From an uncultured Bacilli bacterium (GTDB lineage: Bacteria > Bacillota_I > Bacilli_A > RF39 > UBA660), in the NCBI GenBank assembly GCA_947581715.1, contig CANPVK010000005.1, forward strand, positions 1 through 32,866: 32,866 bases of DNA, written 5' to 3'. Each line of letters opens with the position of its first letter. Positions within the stretch are counted from its first letter, which is position 1. The position numbers and the translations under genes were made by a program. A model generated the notes under the pieces. The model ran no database searches. It was not told the origin of the DNA and was given only the letters and a program-made list of their open reading frames with translations. Below are positions 8,821 through 17,187 of the stretch, one piece after another.

Positions 8821-9822
8821 TTATTTCTGTTGATAAAAACGAATTTGAAAACAAGTTCCCTTCTTACTAGAAGTAACTTGAATCTCTCCTTTTTCTAAAG
8901 TAATAATCTTTTTCGCCATATAAAGTCCAATTCCAATACTATCAGAAGTCTTTTTTCCTTTATAAAAACGTTCAAAAATATGTGGTAAATCTGTAGGAGA
9001 TATTCCTTCTCCATTATCGGAAATTTGAAATTCTGTAAAAAGAGGAGTATCACGACAAGTAATCGTAATGGTTCCATTTTCTTTGGTATGTTCATGAGCA
9101 TTTTTTAAGATATTAACAAAAGCTTCTACCGTCCAATTTTCATCGATCATCAGAGTAATAGAGGAATCTTCCGGAAGAATTAAAGTTTGATTTTTTAATT
9201 CAATGGGAATAGATAATGGTGCTACTACTTTTTTTAAAAATTGTTGACAAGAAACAGGTTGTAGATGTAATACTTCACTTCCACTATCTAAACGTGACAT
9301 TTTTAACAAAGAAGAAACTAACCATTCAATTCGTTCTAATTGAGCTCTATTTTTCATTAGAAATTCTTTCTTCTTTTCTTCTTCTAATTGGGAATCTGTA
9401 AGTAAAATATCATTCATAACATACATACTAGTAAGTGGTGTTTTTAATTGATGGGAAATATCAGATAAAACATCTTCTAAATATTTTTTATCGTTGATGG
9501 CTAAAGAAGACTGTTCTTTCAATTTTACTGTCATTTTATAAATATCGTTCTTTAAATTACTCAAGTCTCCTTCTTGATAATCTCGAATATCGAGAGAATA
9601 ATCGTTATTTAAAATTCGATTCATATACTGAGATAAATGTTGAATTTTTTGATGAAGTCGAAATAAATAAAGAAAGAAAAGAAGATTACTCAAAAAAAAG
9701 AAAAGGAAAAAGAGAAAAAGAACAGAATGAGAGACAGAACCAAAAAGGAGGAGAAAAAAGAAAAGGATTCCAACTACTAGTTCGAAAACAAATAATTTTT
9801 TAATATCTGAATCTCTAAACAT
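8821..9822 (-). CDS. Sensor histidine kinase with a short extracellular loop
   Basis: The 333-residue kinase has two closely spaced membrane helices (about residues 9-29 and 33-54) with only a few residues outside, so it probably senses within the membrane or through a partner transporter. A linker leads to HisKA, with the phospho-acceptor His124 in DISHQLKTPLTS, and then to HATPase_c with N-box NILKNAHEH (237-245), G1 ISDNGEGIS, F-box and G2 SIGIGLYMAKKII. The start overlaps the last eight bases of the response-regulator gene, and AGGTGAT lies just ahead. Together with the regulator and ABC pair it forms a four-gene sensing and export module. Kinases of this layout often detect cell-wall antibiotics through the cognate permease; that is analogy, not evidence from this sequence. 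Confidence 0.92.
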   Translation of the reverse strand: MFRDSDIKKLFVFELVVGILFFFLLLFGSVSHSVLFLFFLFFFLSNLLFFLYLFRLHQKIQHLSQYMNRILNNDYSLDIRDYQEGDLSNLKNDIYKMTVKLKEQSSLAINDKKYLEDVLSDISHQLKTPLTSMYVMNDILLTDSQLEEEKKKEFLMKNRAQLERIEWLVSSLLKMSRLDSGSEVLHLQPVSCQQFLKKVVAPLSIPIELKNQTLILPEDSSITLMIDENWTVEAFVNILKNAHEHTKENGTITITCRDTPLFTEFQISDNGEGISPTDLPHIFERFYKGKKTSDSIGIGLYMAKKIITLEKGEIQVTSSKKGTCFQIRFYQQK

Positions 9823-10498
9823 TCATATCACCTAACTTATAACCAATTCCTCTTACTGTAACAATAATTTTGGGATGAGTAGAATCTTCTTCTAATTTTT
9901 CACGAATTCTTTTGATATAAACAGTAAGAGTATTATCATTAACATAATTTTCATCTACATCCCAAATATTGGCTAAGATTTTTTCTCTTGTAAAAACAGT
10001 ATTAGGATTTAAGAAAAAGGTTAATACGATTTTATATTCTAAGGCGGTTAAAAATACATCTTTTCCATCTTTTAATACTCTTGCCCCATTCATATCTAAA
10101 GTAATATTTTGAAAATGAATCAAGGAGTTAGAAGAATTTCCTTTTTTACGAAGGCAATTATGAATTCTAGAGATTAATTCCCTAGCTCGAAAAGGTTTGG
10201 TAACGTAATCATCAGCACCCATATCTAATCCCATTACAATAGAGGTTTCTAAATCATCTGCTGTAAGAAAGATAACAGGAATATCTTTTCTTTTTTTAAT
10301 TTCGGAAAATAAGGTAAATCCATTGCAATCTGGTAAATTAACATCCAACAAACAAATAGCTAAATCTGGATTTTGTTCTAAACAAGATAAGGCATCTTTT
10401 CCATTATCTACTTCTAATACGATAAAATCTTCTTGTTCTAAATAATATTTTAATCCTACACGAATGGCTTCATCATCTTCAATCATCAATATCTTCAT
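9815..10498 (-). CDS. OmpR/PhoB-family response regulator
   Basis: The 227-residue protein has an N-terminal receiver domain with acidic pocket EDD (7-9), phospho-acceptor Asp52 in CLLDVNLPD, a Thr at about 79, and Lys101 in VTKPF. It is followed by a winged-helix DNA-binding domain (about 130-224) ending in the characteristic VRGIGYKL. It is the partner of the kinase encoded next, whose start overlaps this gene. A ribosome-binding site GGAG lies ahead of the start. It would control the downstream ABC genes and perhaps its own promoter. Confidence 0.96.
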   Translation of the reverse strand: MKILMIEDDEAIRVGLKYYLEQEDFIVLEVDNGKDALSCLEQNPDLAICLLDVNLPDCNGFTLFSEIKKRKDIPVIFLTADDLETSIVMGLDMGADDYVTKPFRARELISRIHNCLRKKGNSSNSLIHFQNITLDMNGARVLKDGKDVFLTALEYKIVLTFFLNPNTVFTREKILANIWDVDENYVNDNTLTVYIKRIREKLEEDSTHPKIIVTVRGIGYKLGDMNV

Positions 10499-10517
10499 AG
10501 TCTTCTCCTTTTTTCTT

Positions 10518-10560
10518 ATTATACACGAAAGAAGAAAAAGAAAAATGACTAATTTGTCAC
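10518..10560 (-). promoter_or_regulatory. Possible promoter and operator of the response-regulator operon
   Basis: The minus strand has TATAAT at 10518-10523, 20 bp before the regulator start, with no convincing -35. Immediately upstream, 10545-10560 reads TGACTAATTTGTCA, an imperfect dyad that resembles the site ahead of the ABC genes. The gap 10499-10739 is the divergent promoter region between the minus-strand operon and the plus-strand block. Confidence 0.4.
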
Positions 10561-10659
10561 AATTACAAAATGAATAATAAGTTGAAAAAGGAGAATTTGA
10601 TTTTTAATAAGAAAGATAGTATATTAAAAGTAGCTGATAGTTTGAAAAACACATTTTTC

Positions 10660-10688
10660 TTTACATAGTTAACAAAATGTGATATAAT
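10660..10688 (+). promoter_or_regulatory. Sigma-A promoter of the adenylate-forming enzyme gene
   Basis: TTTACA, 17 bases, TATAAT, with an extended -10 TGA in front. The -10 lies about 50 bp before the ATG at 10740, and GAGG provides the ribosome-binding site eight bases ahead of the start. Confidence 0.8.
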
Positions 10689-10739
10689 AACACCAATTTC
10701 AAGCAGTATCAGAAATTAGAAAGATATGAGGAATATATT

Positions 10740-12467
10740 ATGGATGAAAAAGAATTAATAAAAATACAACAAGAAACATTTAAATCAAAGTATAATAGAA
10801 GTGAGCCAATTAGAAAATTTAATGTAGATGATACATTGTATAATACTGTTATGAAAACAAATGAAAAAAATATGAACTTAAAATATTCAAAATATTTTAT
10901 GTTTGAAAAAAATTTTTACAATTTAAAAGATGAAACTGATAGACTTGCTACAGCTCTTAAAAGAGATGGAGTAAAAAAAGATGATAAGGTAGGAGTAATG
11001 CTATTAACAGTTCCGCAAGTAGATTCCACCTTACTTGCAATAAATAAATTAGGTGCAATATCATATTGGATGGATGCAAGTCTAAAATCTAATGATATAC
11101 TTCACTATATTATAGATAATAATATAGAAGAAATGATTGTATCAGATCCATTTAAGCAAACTTTTGATGAAATTATAAATAAAACTAATTTAAAAAGGGT
11201 AATTTTTGTACCTGTAAATCCATTTAATATTAAAAAAATAAAATCAAAAGATGACAGATTCATTGACTATCGAGATTTCATAAATATTAAGATAGATCAA
11301 TCAATTCAATGTACCAAATATGATAGGGAAAAGCCATCAGTAATTGTTCAATCAAGTGGAAGTACAGGTAAATCAAAATCAATAGTACATACTGATTATA
11401 ACTTTAACAATGCTATTTTAAAAATGGCCTATACAGATTTACCCTTTCATCTAGGCAAAAGAGGTTTTGTATGCGCACCTCCTTGGGTAATTTATGGACT
11501 TGTAAATTCGATTTATTCTGGATTAGTTCTTGGAAATCAAACCATATTTTCTTTAAAACCTGAGGAAGATATGATTTTTAAACATATTGGTGAATTTGAC
11601 TATGTGTATGCAGTACCAGTTTATTTACGTTATGTTTATAATAAAATGAATGAATATCTTCATAGTGGAAATATAAAAGAATATGAAAAAATTCGAAAAA
11701 AATTAGATAAAGTTGAAATGTTCATTTCTGGTGGCGATAAAATACTAGAGGAGGAACTAATTAAATGGGAGTTGATGTTTAACACTCCAATCATAAATGG
11801 GTATGGTAATAATGAACTTGTTGGTGCTGCTGTAGTTTCACCACTATTTGCCAATAAACCAGGTTCTATAGGGGTACCAATGTATGGAAATATAGCTAAA
11901 ACTTTTAATCCTGAAACTAATGAAATGTTAGAAAATGGGCAAGTAGGAGAACTTGCTATTAGTACCGATTCAATGTTTTTAGAATATTTAAATAATCAAG
12001 AAGAAACTGATAGAATCAAAAAATTTCATGATAATAGATGGTGGATACATACAGGAGATTTAGCAAGTATTGATCAAGATAATTATATTTTCCTAAAAGG
12101 AAGATCTAAAAGATTAATAATTGATAAACTTGGATATAAAATTTCACCAGATAATGCCGAAAAATTAATATCAATGAACCCTTATGTTGAAGAGTGTGTT
12201 GTAGTTGGTGTAGAGATAGAAGAAAATAATACTGTACCAATGGCATTTATTGAATTAAAAGATGATTATAAAGGAAATAATAATATAATTGAAAGTATTG
12301 ATATATTTTGTCAGGAAAATATGAAAGATTATGAAAGACCTAAAATATTTACTGAAATTGATAAAATACCTCATAAAGAAAATGGTGGAAAACAAAATTT
12401 CTTATTGCTTGAACAATTAGCAAAAGAATTTGTTACTACTAATAAAACGAAAAAGCTTACTTTATAA
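10740..12467 (+). CDS. ANL-superfamily adenylate-forming enzyme (acyl-CoA-synthetase-like)
   Basis: The 575-residue protein is a full-length class I adenylate-forming enzyme that would activate a carboxylic acid with ATP. The P-loop SSGSTGKSKSIVHT is at about residues 206-219, and INGYGNNE (A5), WIHTGDLASID (A7), GRSKRLIIDKLGYKISP (A8) and PHKENGGKQN (A10, with the catalytic C-terminal Lys) follow in order. All catalytic positions look intact. Whether the acyl group goes to CoA, to a carrier protein or stays as adenylate cannot be read; no carrier protein, thioesterase or NRPS gene lies near. It opens the plus-strand block and precedes the hybrid kinase by 207 bp, with a terminator between, so the two are neighbours rather than one operon. 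Codons are rich in ATA and AGA. Confidence 0.9.
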   Translation: MDEKELIKIQQETFKSKYNRSEPIRKFNVDDTLYNTVMKTNEKNMNLKYSKYFMFEKNFYNLKDETDRLATALKRDGVKKDDKVGVMLLTVPQVDSTLLAINKLGAISYWMDASLKSNDILHYIIDNNIEEMIVSDPFKQTFDEIINKTNLKRVIFVPVNPFNIKKIKSKDDRFIDYRDFINIKIDQSIQCTKYDREKPSVIVQSSGSTGKSKSIVHTDYNFNNAILKMAYTDLPFHLGKRGFVCAPPWVIYGLVNSIYSGLVLGNQTIFSLKPEEDMIFKHIGEFDYVYAVPVYLRYVYNKMNEYLHSGNIKEYEKIRKKLDKVEMFISGGDKILEEELIKWELMFNTPIINGYGNNELVGAAVVSPLFANKPGSIGVPMYGNIAKTFNPETNEMLENGQVGELAISTDSMFLEYLNNQEETDRIKKFHDNRWWIHTGDLASIDQDNYIFLKGRSKRLIIDKLGYKISPDNAEKLISMNPYVEECVVVGVEIEENNTVPMAFIELKDDYKGNNNIIESIDIFCQENMKDYERPKIFTEIDKIPHKENGGKQNFLLLEQLAKEFVTTNKTKKLTL

Positions 12468-12540
12468 TTCAAGCAAAATAAAATTATATATAAATATTAC
12501 AAAATATAGCATTCATTAAGTTAAAATAATAATTGATAAT

Positions 12541-12571
12541 AAGTGAATTTGTGTTTTCCACAAATTCACTT
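12541..12571 (+). terminator. Rho-independent terminator after the adenylate-forming enzyme
   Basis: AAGTGAATTTGTG and its complement form a perfect 13-bp stem with a five-base loop. The following T-run is short, so termination strength is uncertain. It lies 73 bp past the stop codon. Confidence 0.7.
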
Positions 12572-12613
12572 TTAGCATAAATAGAATATAAAAACTCCAT
12601 AAAAATATATATC

Positions 12614-12663
12614 TTTATTTTTTCAATAGAAAATTATATAATGATATATAGAATATAAGGAGG
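12614..12663 (+). promoter_or_regulatory. Probable promoter and ribosome-binding site of the hybrid kinase
   Basis: TATAAT at 12637-12642 has a weak TTTATT 17 bases upstream. AAGGAGG at 12657-12663 is a perfect ribosome-binding site but stands 11 bases from the ATG at 12675, longer than usual. Confidence 0.5.
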
Positions 12664-12674
12664 ATAATAAATAT

Positions 12675-15089
12675 ATGAATAGCAGTTTCTATTTTAATGG
12701 TAGCTTCTATTTATCATTAGCTACCTTTGCTTATATAATAATATTAAGTGTTTTATATTTTAAAAAAGAAAGGATTAGTACAATCGAAAATAAAATATAT
12801 TCTAAATTGTTAATCGTAACTCTTATTTCTTTAGTTAGCGAAATAATGTTAGCTATACTCTATGTAAAAGGTAAAATAATAACGGAAATAACAATGAGAA
12901 TTTTTTTACTATGTTGCATTACGTGGATATCATTACTCTTTATGTATTTAGTTACGACCTTTTATAGTAAAAAATTATGTAAACACTTTCAATTAGGTAT
13001 ATATGTTTTATTTATTATTGCTTTAGTGGGAATTTTTTGCTTACCAATTAAATATGTGTATGATGATAATGGCGTATTATTATATTCTATGGGGAGTTGC
13101 ATTAATCTTATTTTTGGATTAGGTGGTATGCTTATAGTTTTTATGTGTATTTTATCATTTTCTAATTTTCAGATTGTTAAACAAAAAAAATATAAACCAA
13201 TTTTTTGGTTTATACTACTATTAACAATAGCAACTATAATTCAAAAATTAAATCCTTCTTATCTATTAATAAACTTTGTATTTGGATTAACTGTTATGTT
13301 GATGTACCATACTATAGAAAACCCAGATATTAAAATGATTGCTGAATTAAATATAGCAAAAGAAAATGCTGAAAAAGCTAATCATGCGAAAAGTGATTTT
13401 TTAAGTAGTATGTCACATGAGATTAGAACACCATTAAATGCTATCGTTGGTCTATCAGAAGATATGGAATCTCGTAATAATTGTCCAGAAGATATGAAAG
13501 AAGATTTGAAAGACATTGTTGCTGCTTCTCATACATTACTAGAAATTGTTGGTAATATTATGGATATTAGCAAAATCGAAAGTGATAAAATGGAAATTAT
13601 TCAAATCCCATATAATTTCAAAGAAGAAATATCCACTCTTGCCAGAGTAAATGGAACTAGAATTGGTGATAAACAAATAGAATATAGAATTAATTTAGCA
13701 AATGATATTCCTTATGAGTTGATAGGAGATCGTGGGCATGTAAAAGAAATTGTCAATAATTTACTTTCTAATGCTATTAAATATACGGAAAAAGGATTTA
13801 TTGAATTAAAAGTAAATTGTATTAATGAAAACGGTATCTGTACCTTATTTATAACAGTAAAAGATTCCGGTCGTGGAATTAAAGCAGAAAATATTAATAA
13901 ATTATTTACAAAATTTGAACGATTAGATGTAGAAAGAAATACAACAACAGAAGGAACAGGATTAGGATTAGCTATTACTAAGAAATTAGTAGAAATGATG
14001 GGTGGAAAAATCAATGTGGAAAGTACTTATGGACAAGGATCAATCTTTATGGTTACCATCCCTCAAAAAATAAGTAAAATGAATCCTGATTTAACAAATA
14101 CACAAATCATTAATACTGCAGAAATTAACTTAAAAAATAAAGAATTAAATTTAAGCTCTAAAAAAATATTAATTGTAGATGATAATAAGTTAAATATCAA
14201 AGTAGCAAGACGTAGTCTAGAACCATTTTCCTTTGAAGTAATTGATGAATGTTATAATGGGGAAGAATGTTTAAATATCATAAAAAGTGGAAAAACTTAT
14301 GACTTAATTTTAATGGATATTATGATGCCTGTTATGAGTGGAGAAACAGCAATGTTAAAGCTAAAAGAAATGGAAAACTTCCATACACCAGTAATTGCAT
14401 TAACAGCAGATGCCGTTGCTGGAGCAAAAGAAAAATATTTACAAGAAGGATTTATTGATTATATCCCAAAACCATTTAATAAAGATCAAATCAAAATAAA
14501 ATTGGATAGTATTTTTACTAAAGCAAAAGAAAACAATAAGAAAATTAATTGGGATGAAGTTCCAGCAACAGTAATTGTTGGAAAGAAAGAAGATGTATTG
14601 ATTCCACAAGAAAAAATAGAAGAAACTACTAATAATTCTCCAAAAACCTTTGAAGACTTACCAAAAGAAATCTATGAAGTAGGAAATCAAGACAATATTC
14701 AAGAAATGATTACCCCTAAAAATCAAGAAATAACAAAAGGAGACTTTCTAAAAGAAAAAGGAATTGATTTAGATAATGCTTTATCATTATTAGGAGATTT
14801 AGAAATGTATCGAGAAACATTAAAAGATTTCTACGATAACTTAGAATCTAGAATAGAAAAAATAAAGAATTTAAAAGAAGCCAAAGATTTACCAAATTAC
14901 GCAATAGAAGTCCATGCTTTAAAAAGTGATTCTAAATATTTAGGTCTTACAAAATTAGCAGAACTTTCTCTAAATCACGAATTAAAAAGTAAAGAAAATG
15001 ATATAGGATATGTAGAAGAACATTATCAAGAACTGGTGGATGAAGTAAATAAGGAAAAAGAAATCATTAAAGAATACTTTGAAAAATAA
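12675..15089 (+). CDS. 7TM hybrid histidine kinase with receiver and HPt domains
   Basis: The 804-residue protein begins with seven membrane helices (about 11-30, 43-64, 72-97, 106-124, 137-162, 173-190, 195-212). A coiled linker ([22 protein letters not shown]) leads to HisKA with His248 in [13 protein letters not shown]. HATPase_c follows (N-box [10 protein letters not shown] about 361-370, G1 KDSGRGI, G2 [11 protein letters not shown]). A receiver domain (about 496-614) has the acidic pair VDD and Asp548 in LILMDIMMP. After a low-complexity linker there is an HPt domain with His748 in [13 protein letters not shown]. The whole phosphorelay is therefore on one chain, ready to pass phosphate to a separate output regulator, which is not encoded nearby. 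The ligand is unknown; an adenylate-forming enzyme is encoded just upstream. The start is the only one with a suitable ribosome-binding site. Confidence 0.92.
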   Translation: MNSSFYFNGSFYLSLATFAYIIILSVLYFKKERISTIENKIYSKLLIVTLISLVSEIMLAILYVKGKIITEITMRIFLLCCITWISLLFMYLVTTFYSKKLCKHFQLGIYVLFIIALVGIFCLPIKYVYDDNGVLLYSMGSCINLIFGLGGMLIVFMCILSFSNFQIVKQKKYKPIFWFILLLTIATIIQKLNPSYLLINFVFGLTVMLMYHTIENPDIKMIAELNIAKENAEKANHAKSDFLSSMSHEIRTPLNAIVGLSEDMESRNNCPEDMKEDLKDIVAASHTLLEIVGNIMDISKIESDKMEIIQIPYNFKEEISTLARVNGTRIGDKQIEYRINLANDIPYELIGDRGHVKEIVNNLLSNAIKYTEKGFIELKVNCINENGICTLFITVKDSGRGIKAENINKLFTKFERLDVERNTTTEGTGLGLAITKKLVEMMGGKINVESTYGQGSIFMVTIPQKISKMNPDLTNTQIINTAEINLKNKELNLSSKKILIVDDNKLNIKVARRSLEPFSFEVIDECYNGEECLNIIKSGKTYDLILMDIMMPVMSGETAMLKLKEMENFHTPVIALTADAVAGAKEKYLQEGFIDYIPKPFNKDQIKIKLDSIFTKAKENNKKINWDEVPATVIVGKKEDVLIPQEKIEETTNNSPKTFEDLPKEIYEVGNQDNIQEMITPKNQEITKGDFLKEKGIDLDNALSLLGDLEMYRETLKDFYDNLESRIEKIKNLKEAKDLPNYAIEVHALKSDSKYLGLTKLAELSLNHELKSKENDIGYVEEHYQELVDEVNKEKEIIKEYFEK

Positions 15090-15128
15090 AACAAAGAAAT
15101 AGGTATAGTTGTAAATAATATGAAACCC

Positions 15129-15168
15129 AAAAAGTAGACAAATCAAAAAAGAATCAGCCTACTTTTTT
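15129..15168 (+). terminator. Possible terminator after the hybrid kinase
   Basis: AAAAAGTAG and CTACTTTTT form a nine-bp stem with a 21-base loop, followed by a T-run, 40 bp after the kinase stop codon. The long loop makes it a weaker call. Confidence 0.5.
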
Positions 15169-15242
15169 GATACAATAAAATAGAAAAGAATAAAAAGAAG
15201 AATATAGCATATAATATATAATGACAATGTAATGAAATTGTA

Positions 15243-15271
15243 TTGACATAAAAATAAATTTTAATTATAAT
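15243..15271 (+). promoter_or_regulatory. Consensus sigma-A promoter of the toxin-antitoxin pair
   Basis: A perfect TTGACA, 17-base spacer, TATAAT lies 26 bp before the antitoxin ATG. No clear operator dyad was found around it, although such modules usually repress themselves. Confidence 0.85.
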
Positions 15272-15296
15272 AATGTCAGAAAGTGAAGGGAAAACT

Positions 15297-15581
15297 ATGG
15301 ACAATATATCAAATTCTACAAATTTAAATATTAGATTAGATAGCAATTTAAAAAAAGAGGCAGAAGATTTATTTAAAAGATTAGGATTAAATATGAGTAC
15401 TGCTATCAATGTATTTCTAACACAAAGTGTTAGAGAACAAGCAATTCCTTTTCAAATAAAAGAAGATAAACCAAATAAGAAATTATTAAAGGCACTAAAA
15501 GAAGCAGAAAAAATAGCTCATGACCCTAAGATAAAAGGATATCACAATATGTATGAATTAATGGAGGATTTAAAAAAATAA
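15297..15581 (+). CDS. RelB/DinJ-family antitoxin
   Basis: The ORF track starts at 15273, which overlaps the region just after the -10. The ATG at 15297, with AAGGG five to nine bases ahead, gives 94 residues starting MDNISNSTNLNIRLDSNLKKEAEDLFKRLGLNMSTAINVF. This is the ribbon-helix-helix fold of RelB/DinJ antitoxins, which bind DNA and neutralise the toxin. The C-terminal part (EKIAHDPKIKGYHNMYELMEDLKK) is the toxin-wrapping tail common in this family. The stop overlaps the first base of the toxin gene, as is usual in such pairs. The antitoxin itself looks complete, in contrast to its partner. Confidence 0.92.
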   Translation: MDNISNSTNLNIRLDSNLKKEAEDLFKRLGLNMSTAINVFLTQSVREQAIPFQIKEDKPNKKLLKALKEAEKIAHDPKIKGYHNMYELMEDLKK

Positions 15582-15856
15582 TGATACTCGATTTAAAAGA
15601 CACTAAATGTGAAGTTAAATTTTCAAATTCCTTCAAAAAAACATATAAAAAAATGTTAAAACAAGGAAAAAAGGAAGAAAAATTTTTAGAAGTATTAGAA
15701 AAATTAGCAAATTTAAAAGAATTAAAAGAAAAATACAAAAATCATGCCTTACAAAATAGTAAAGATTATAAAAATTGTTATAAATGCCATATAGAACCAG
15801 ATTGGTTATTAGTATACCAATATATTGATAATAAATTAGTTTTATTATTGGTATAA
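15581..15856 (+). pseudogene. YafQ-type mRNA interferase toxin, C-terminus cut off by a stop codon
   Basis: The 91-residue reading frame matches YafQ-type RelE-superfamily toxins: FSNSFKKTYKKMLKQGK, then LKEKYKNHALQ, CHIEPDWLLVYQY and KLVLLLV. The family normally continues from LVLTLV into R-T-G-(T/S)-H-S-D-L-F, which carries the last catalytic His and a terminal Phe. Here a TAA stands at 15854-15856 exactly where the Arg codon belongs. The next in-frame codons read TGSHSDSF and then TAG at 15881. The lost piece includes the catalytic His and Phe known from E. coli YafQ, so the product is expected to be inactive unless the stop is read through. The antitoxin gene overlaps the start by one base. 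The remaining residues (His, Asp-Trp of HIEPDW) are intact. Confidence 0.8.
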
Positions 15857-15883
15857 ACCGGCTCTCATTCAGACTCGTTTTAG

Positions 15884-15908
15884 AAAACATCAATTTGATG
15901 TTTTTTTG
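15884..15908 (+). terminator. Rho-independent terminator of the toxin-antitoxin pair
   Basis: AAAACATCA and TGATGTTTT form a nine-bp stem with a three-base loop, followed by a T-run. It begins one base after the second stop (TAG) of the toxin frame, which fits the original, longer toxin gene. Confidence 0.8.
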
Positions 15909-15936
15909 TTTTAAAAAATGAAAAAACTGCTCATAT

Positions 15937-15989
15937 ATCTTGATGATAATTTTTCATTTTTTTATCTTGATGATAATTTTTCATTTTTT
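15937..15989. repeat. Tandem direct repeat, two copies of a 27-base unit
   Basis: The unit starting ATCTTGATGATAATTTTTC occurs at 15937-15963 and again at 15964-15989, differing only by one T in the terminal T-run. The arm TTTTTCATTTTTT also pairs with AAAAAATGAAAAA at 15913-15925. It lies just ahead of the next promoter. Confidence 0.85.
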
Positions 15990-15990
15990 A

Positions 15991-16019
15991 TTGAAATAAT
16001 TAGAAAATAGTAGTATAAT
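15991..16019 (+). promoter_or_regulatory. Sigma-A promoter of the metallopeptidase operon
   Basis: TTGAAA, 17 bases, TATAAT, with the -10 ending 25 bp before the ATG at 16044 and GAGGG as ribosome-binding site. The -35 begins two bases after the tandem repeat. Confidence 0.85.
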
Positions 16020-16043
16020 ATGCACTAAAAAAAGAGGGATATT

Positions 16044-17186
16044 ATGGAATATGCTTGGAATTATAAAAAGTTAGAAAAATTAAAAAAAGAAACTTATGAT
16101 TTATTAAGAAAAACACAAGGTTTAACAAAAGAAGAAAAAGAAACAATTAAGATTATAATTCAATATATCAAAGACTTAGAAGAAGTAATAAAACCGAAAA
16201 GAAAAATTGTTTTACCAGAAAGAATAAAATATTTAGACAAACAAAAATTATTATCTCAAATTACTTATGAAGAATATGATAGTATTCCTTATTTTATCAA
16301 GGAAATCATTCTAAAAGCCACTTACTGTTTAAAAGATTTACAAGATACCTATCAAGGAATAGAATTACCAAAAGTAAATATTTCTCCAAAAGGATTAGTA
16401 GAATTATGCCATGATTTTTATGAATGGTTACCAAATAAAAACTATATCAAAGAAGTAGATCATTATTTAAATCCAAAAAACAATTTGATACAATTCATTC
16501 CCAAAACAAGTGACCCTTTGATGGGAGAAACTACTTTCTTTTATTATCCAACTTATCAACCTTATTTTTTAATAGAAAGAGAAAACACTATCAATGATCT
16601 GATTACCCTCAATCATGAAATTGCACATGGTATCTTTAAAAAATTAGATACTACCAAAGATACGAATGGAAATCACTTTTATTTGATGGAATTAGAAGGA
16701 AGTTTTTTTGATTTTTTAACCATAGAATATTTAAAAGAAATACTACCAATGGATCAAATAAAACAATTAGAATATCAAAATTTTATAACATCATTTGAAA
16801 GCTTTTCCGAATTCTTTATGACAGATTCTGCTATCAAACTATTGGAAAAGAAAAAAGAAATATCAATCATTCCTATTCAAAAAAGAATTCTAAAATTAGA
16901 TTTACCATTTTATCTAGATGAAAGCATATTAATCGCATCGTTAGAAGAAAATCCTGCAAATTTAGCAAAATATCTATTTTCTTATCTTACCAGCTTAGAT
17001 TTACAAGAAATCTACCAAAACGATCCAGAACAAGCCTTAAAAAAATTAGAAACAATTCGCAACAATAAAACAAATAACATCTATCAAAATCTAGAATCAA
17101 ATCAGATTAATTTTATAGGGGAAAAAGAAAATTATAAACCGCTCCAAAAAACAATCCAAAAAATCAATCACTTAGGAGAAAAATAA
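16044..17186 (+). CDS. Putative M3-like zinc metallopeptidase (short form)
   Basis: The 380-residue protein has the zinc-binding motif HEIAH at residues 191-195, within LITLNHEIAHGIF. A candidate third ligand, Glu218 in MELEGSFFDFL, lies 23 residues after the second His. This resembles the HEFGH and E-x-P-S pattern of M3 oligopeptidases (thimet/PepF type). M3 enzymes are normally about 550-700 residues, so this is a shortened relative with a roughly 190-residue helical N-terminal part and a helical C-terminal part. No signal peptide or membrane segment is seen, so a cytoplasmic role is likely. It is followed one base later by a gene of unknown function, suggesting a two-gene operon. Family placement is moderately sure; the substrate is unknown. 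Confidence 0.7.
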   Translation: MEYAWNYKKLEKLKKETYDLLRKTQGLTKEEKETIKIIIQYIKDLEEVIKPKRKIVLPERIKYLDKQKLLSQITYEEYDSIPYFIKEIILKATYCLKDLQDTYQGIELPKVNISPKGLVELCHDFYEWLPNKNYIKEVDHYLNPKNNLIQFIPKTSDPLMGETTFFYYPTYQPYFLIERENTINDLITLNHEIAHGIFKKLDTTKDTNGNHFYLMELEGSFFDFLTIEYLKEILPMDQIKQLEYQNFITSFESFSEFFMTDSAIKLLEKKKEISIIPIQKRILKLDLPFYLDESILIASLEENPANLAKYLFSYLTSLDLQEIYQNDPEQALKKLETIRNNKTNNIYQNLESNQINFIGEKENYKPLQKTIQKINHLGEK

Positions 17187-17187
17187 G

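Noticed and set aside
13712-14014. 100-residue minus-strand ORF inside the hybrid kinase
   Set aside because: It is a shadow of the HATPase region, which reads with full family motifs on the plus strand.
15143-15409. Minus-strand 88-residue ORF over the toxin-antitoxin promoter
   Set aside because: It is low-complexity, lacks a ribosome-binding site, and lies opposite a consensus promoter and the antitoxin gene.
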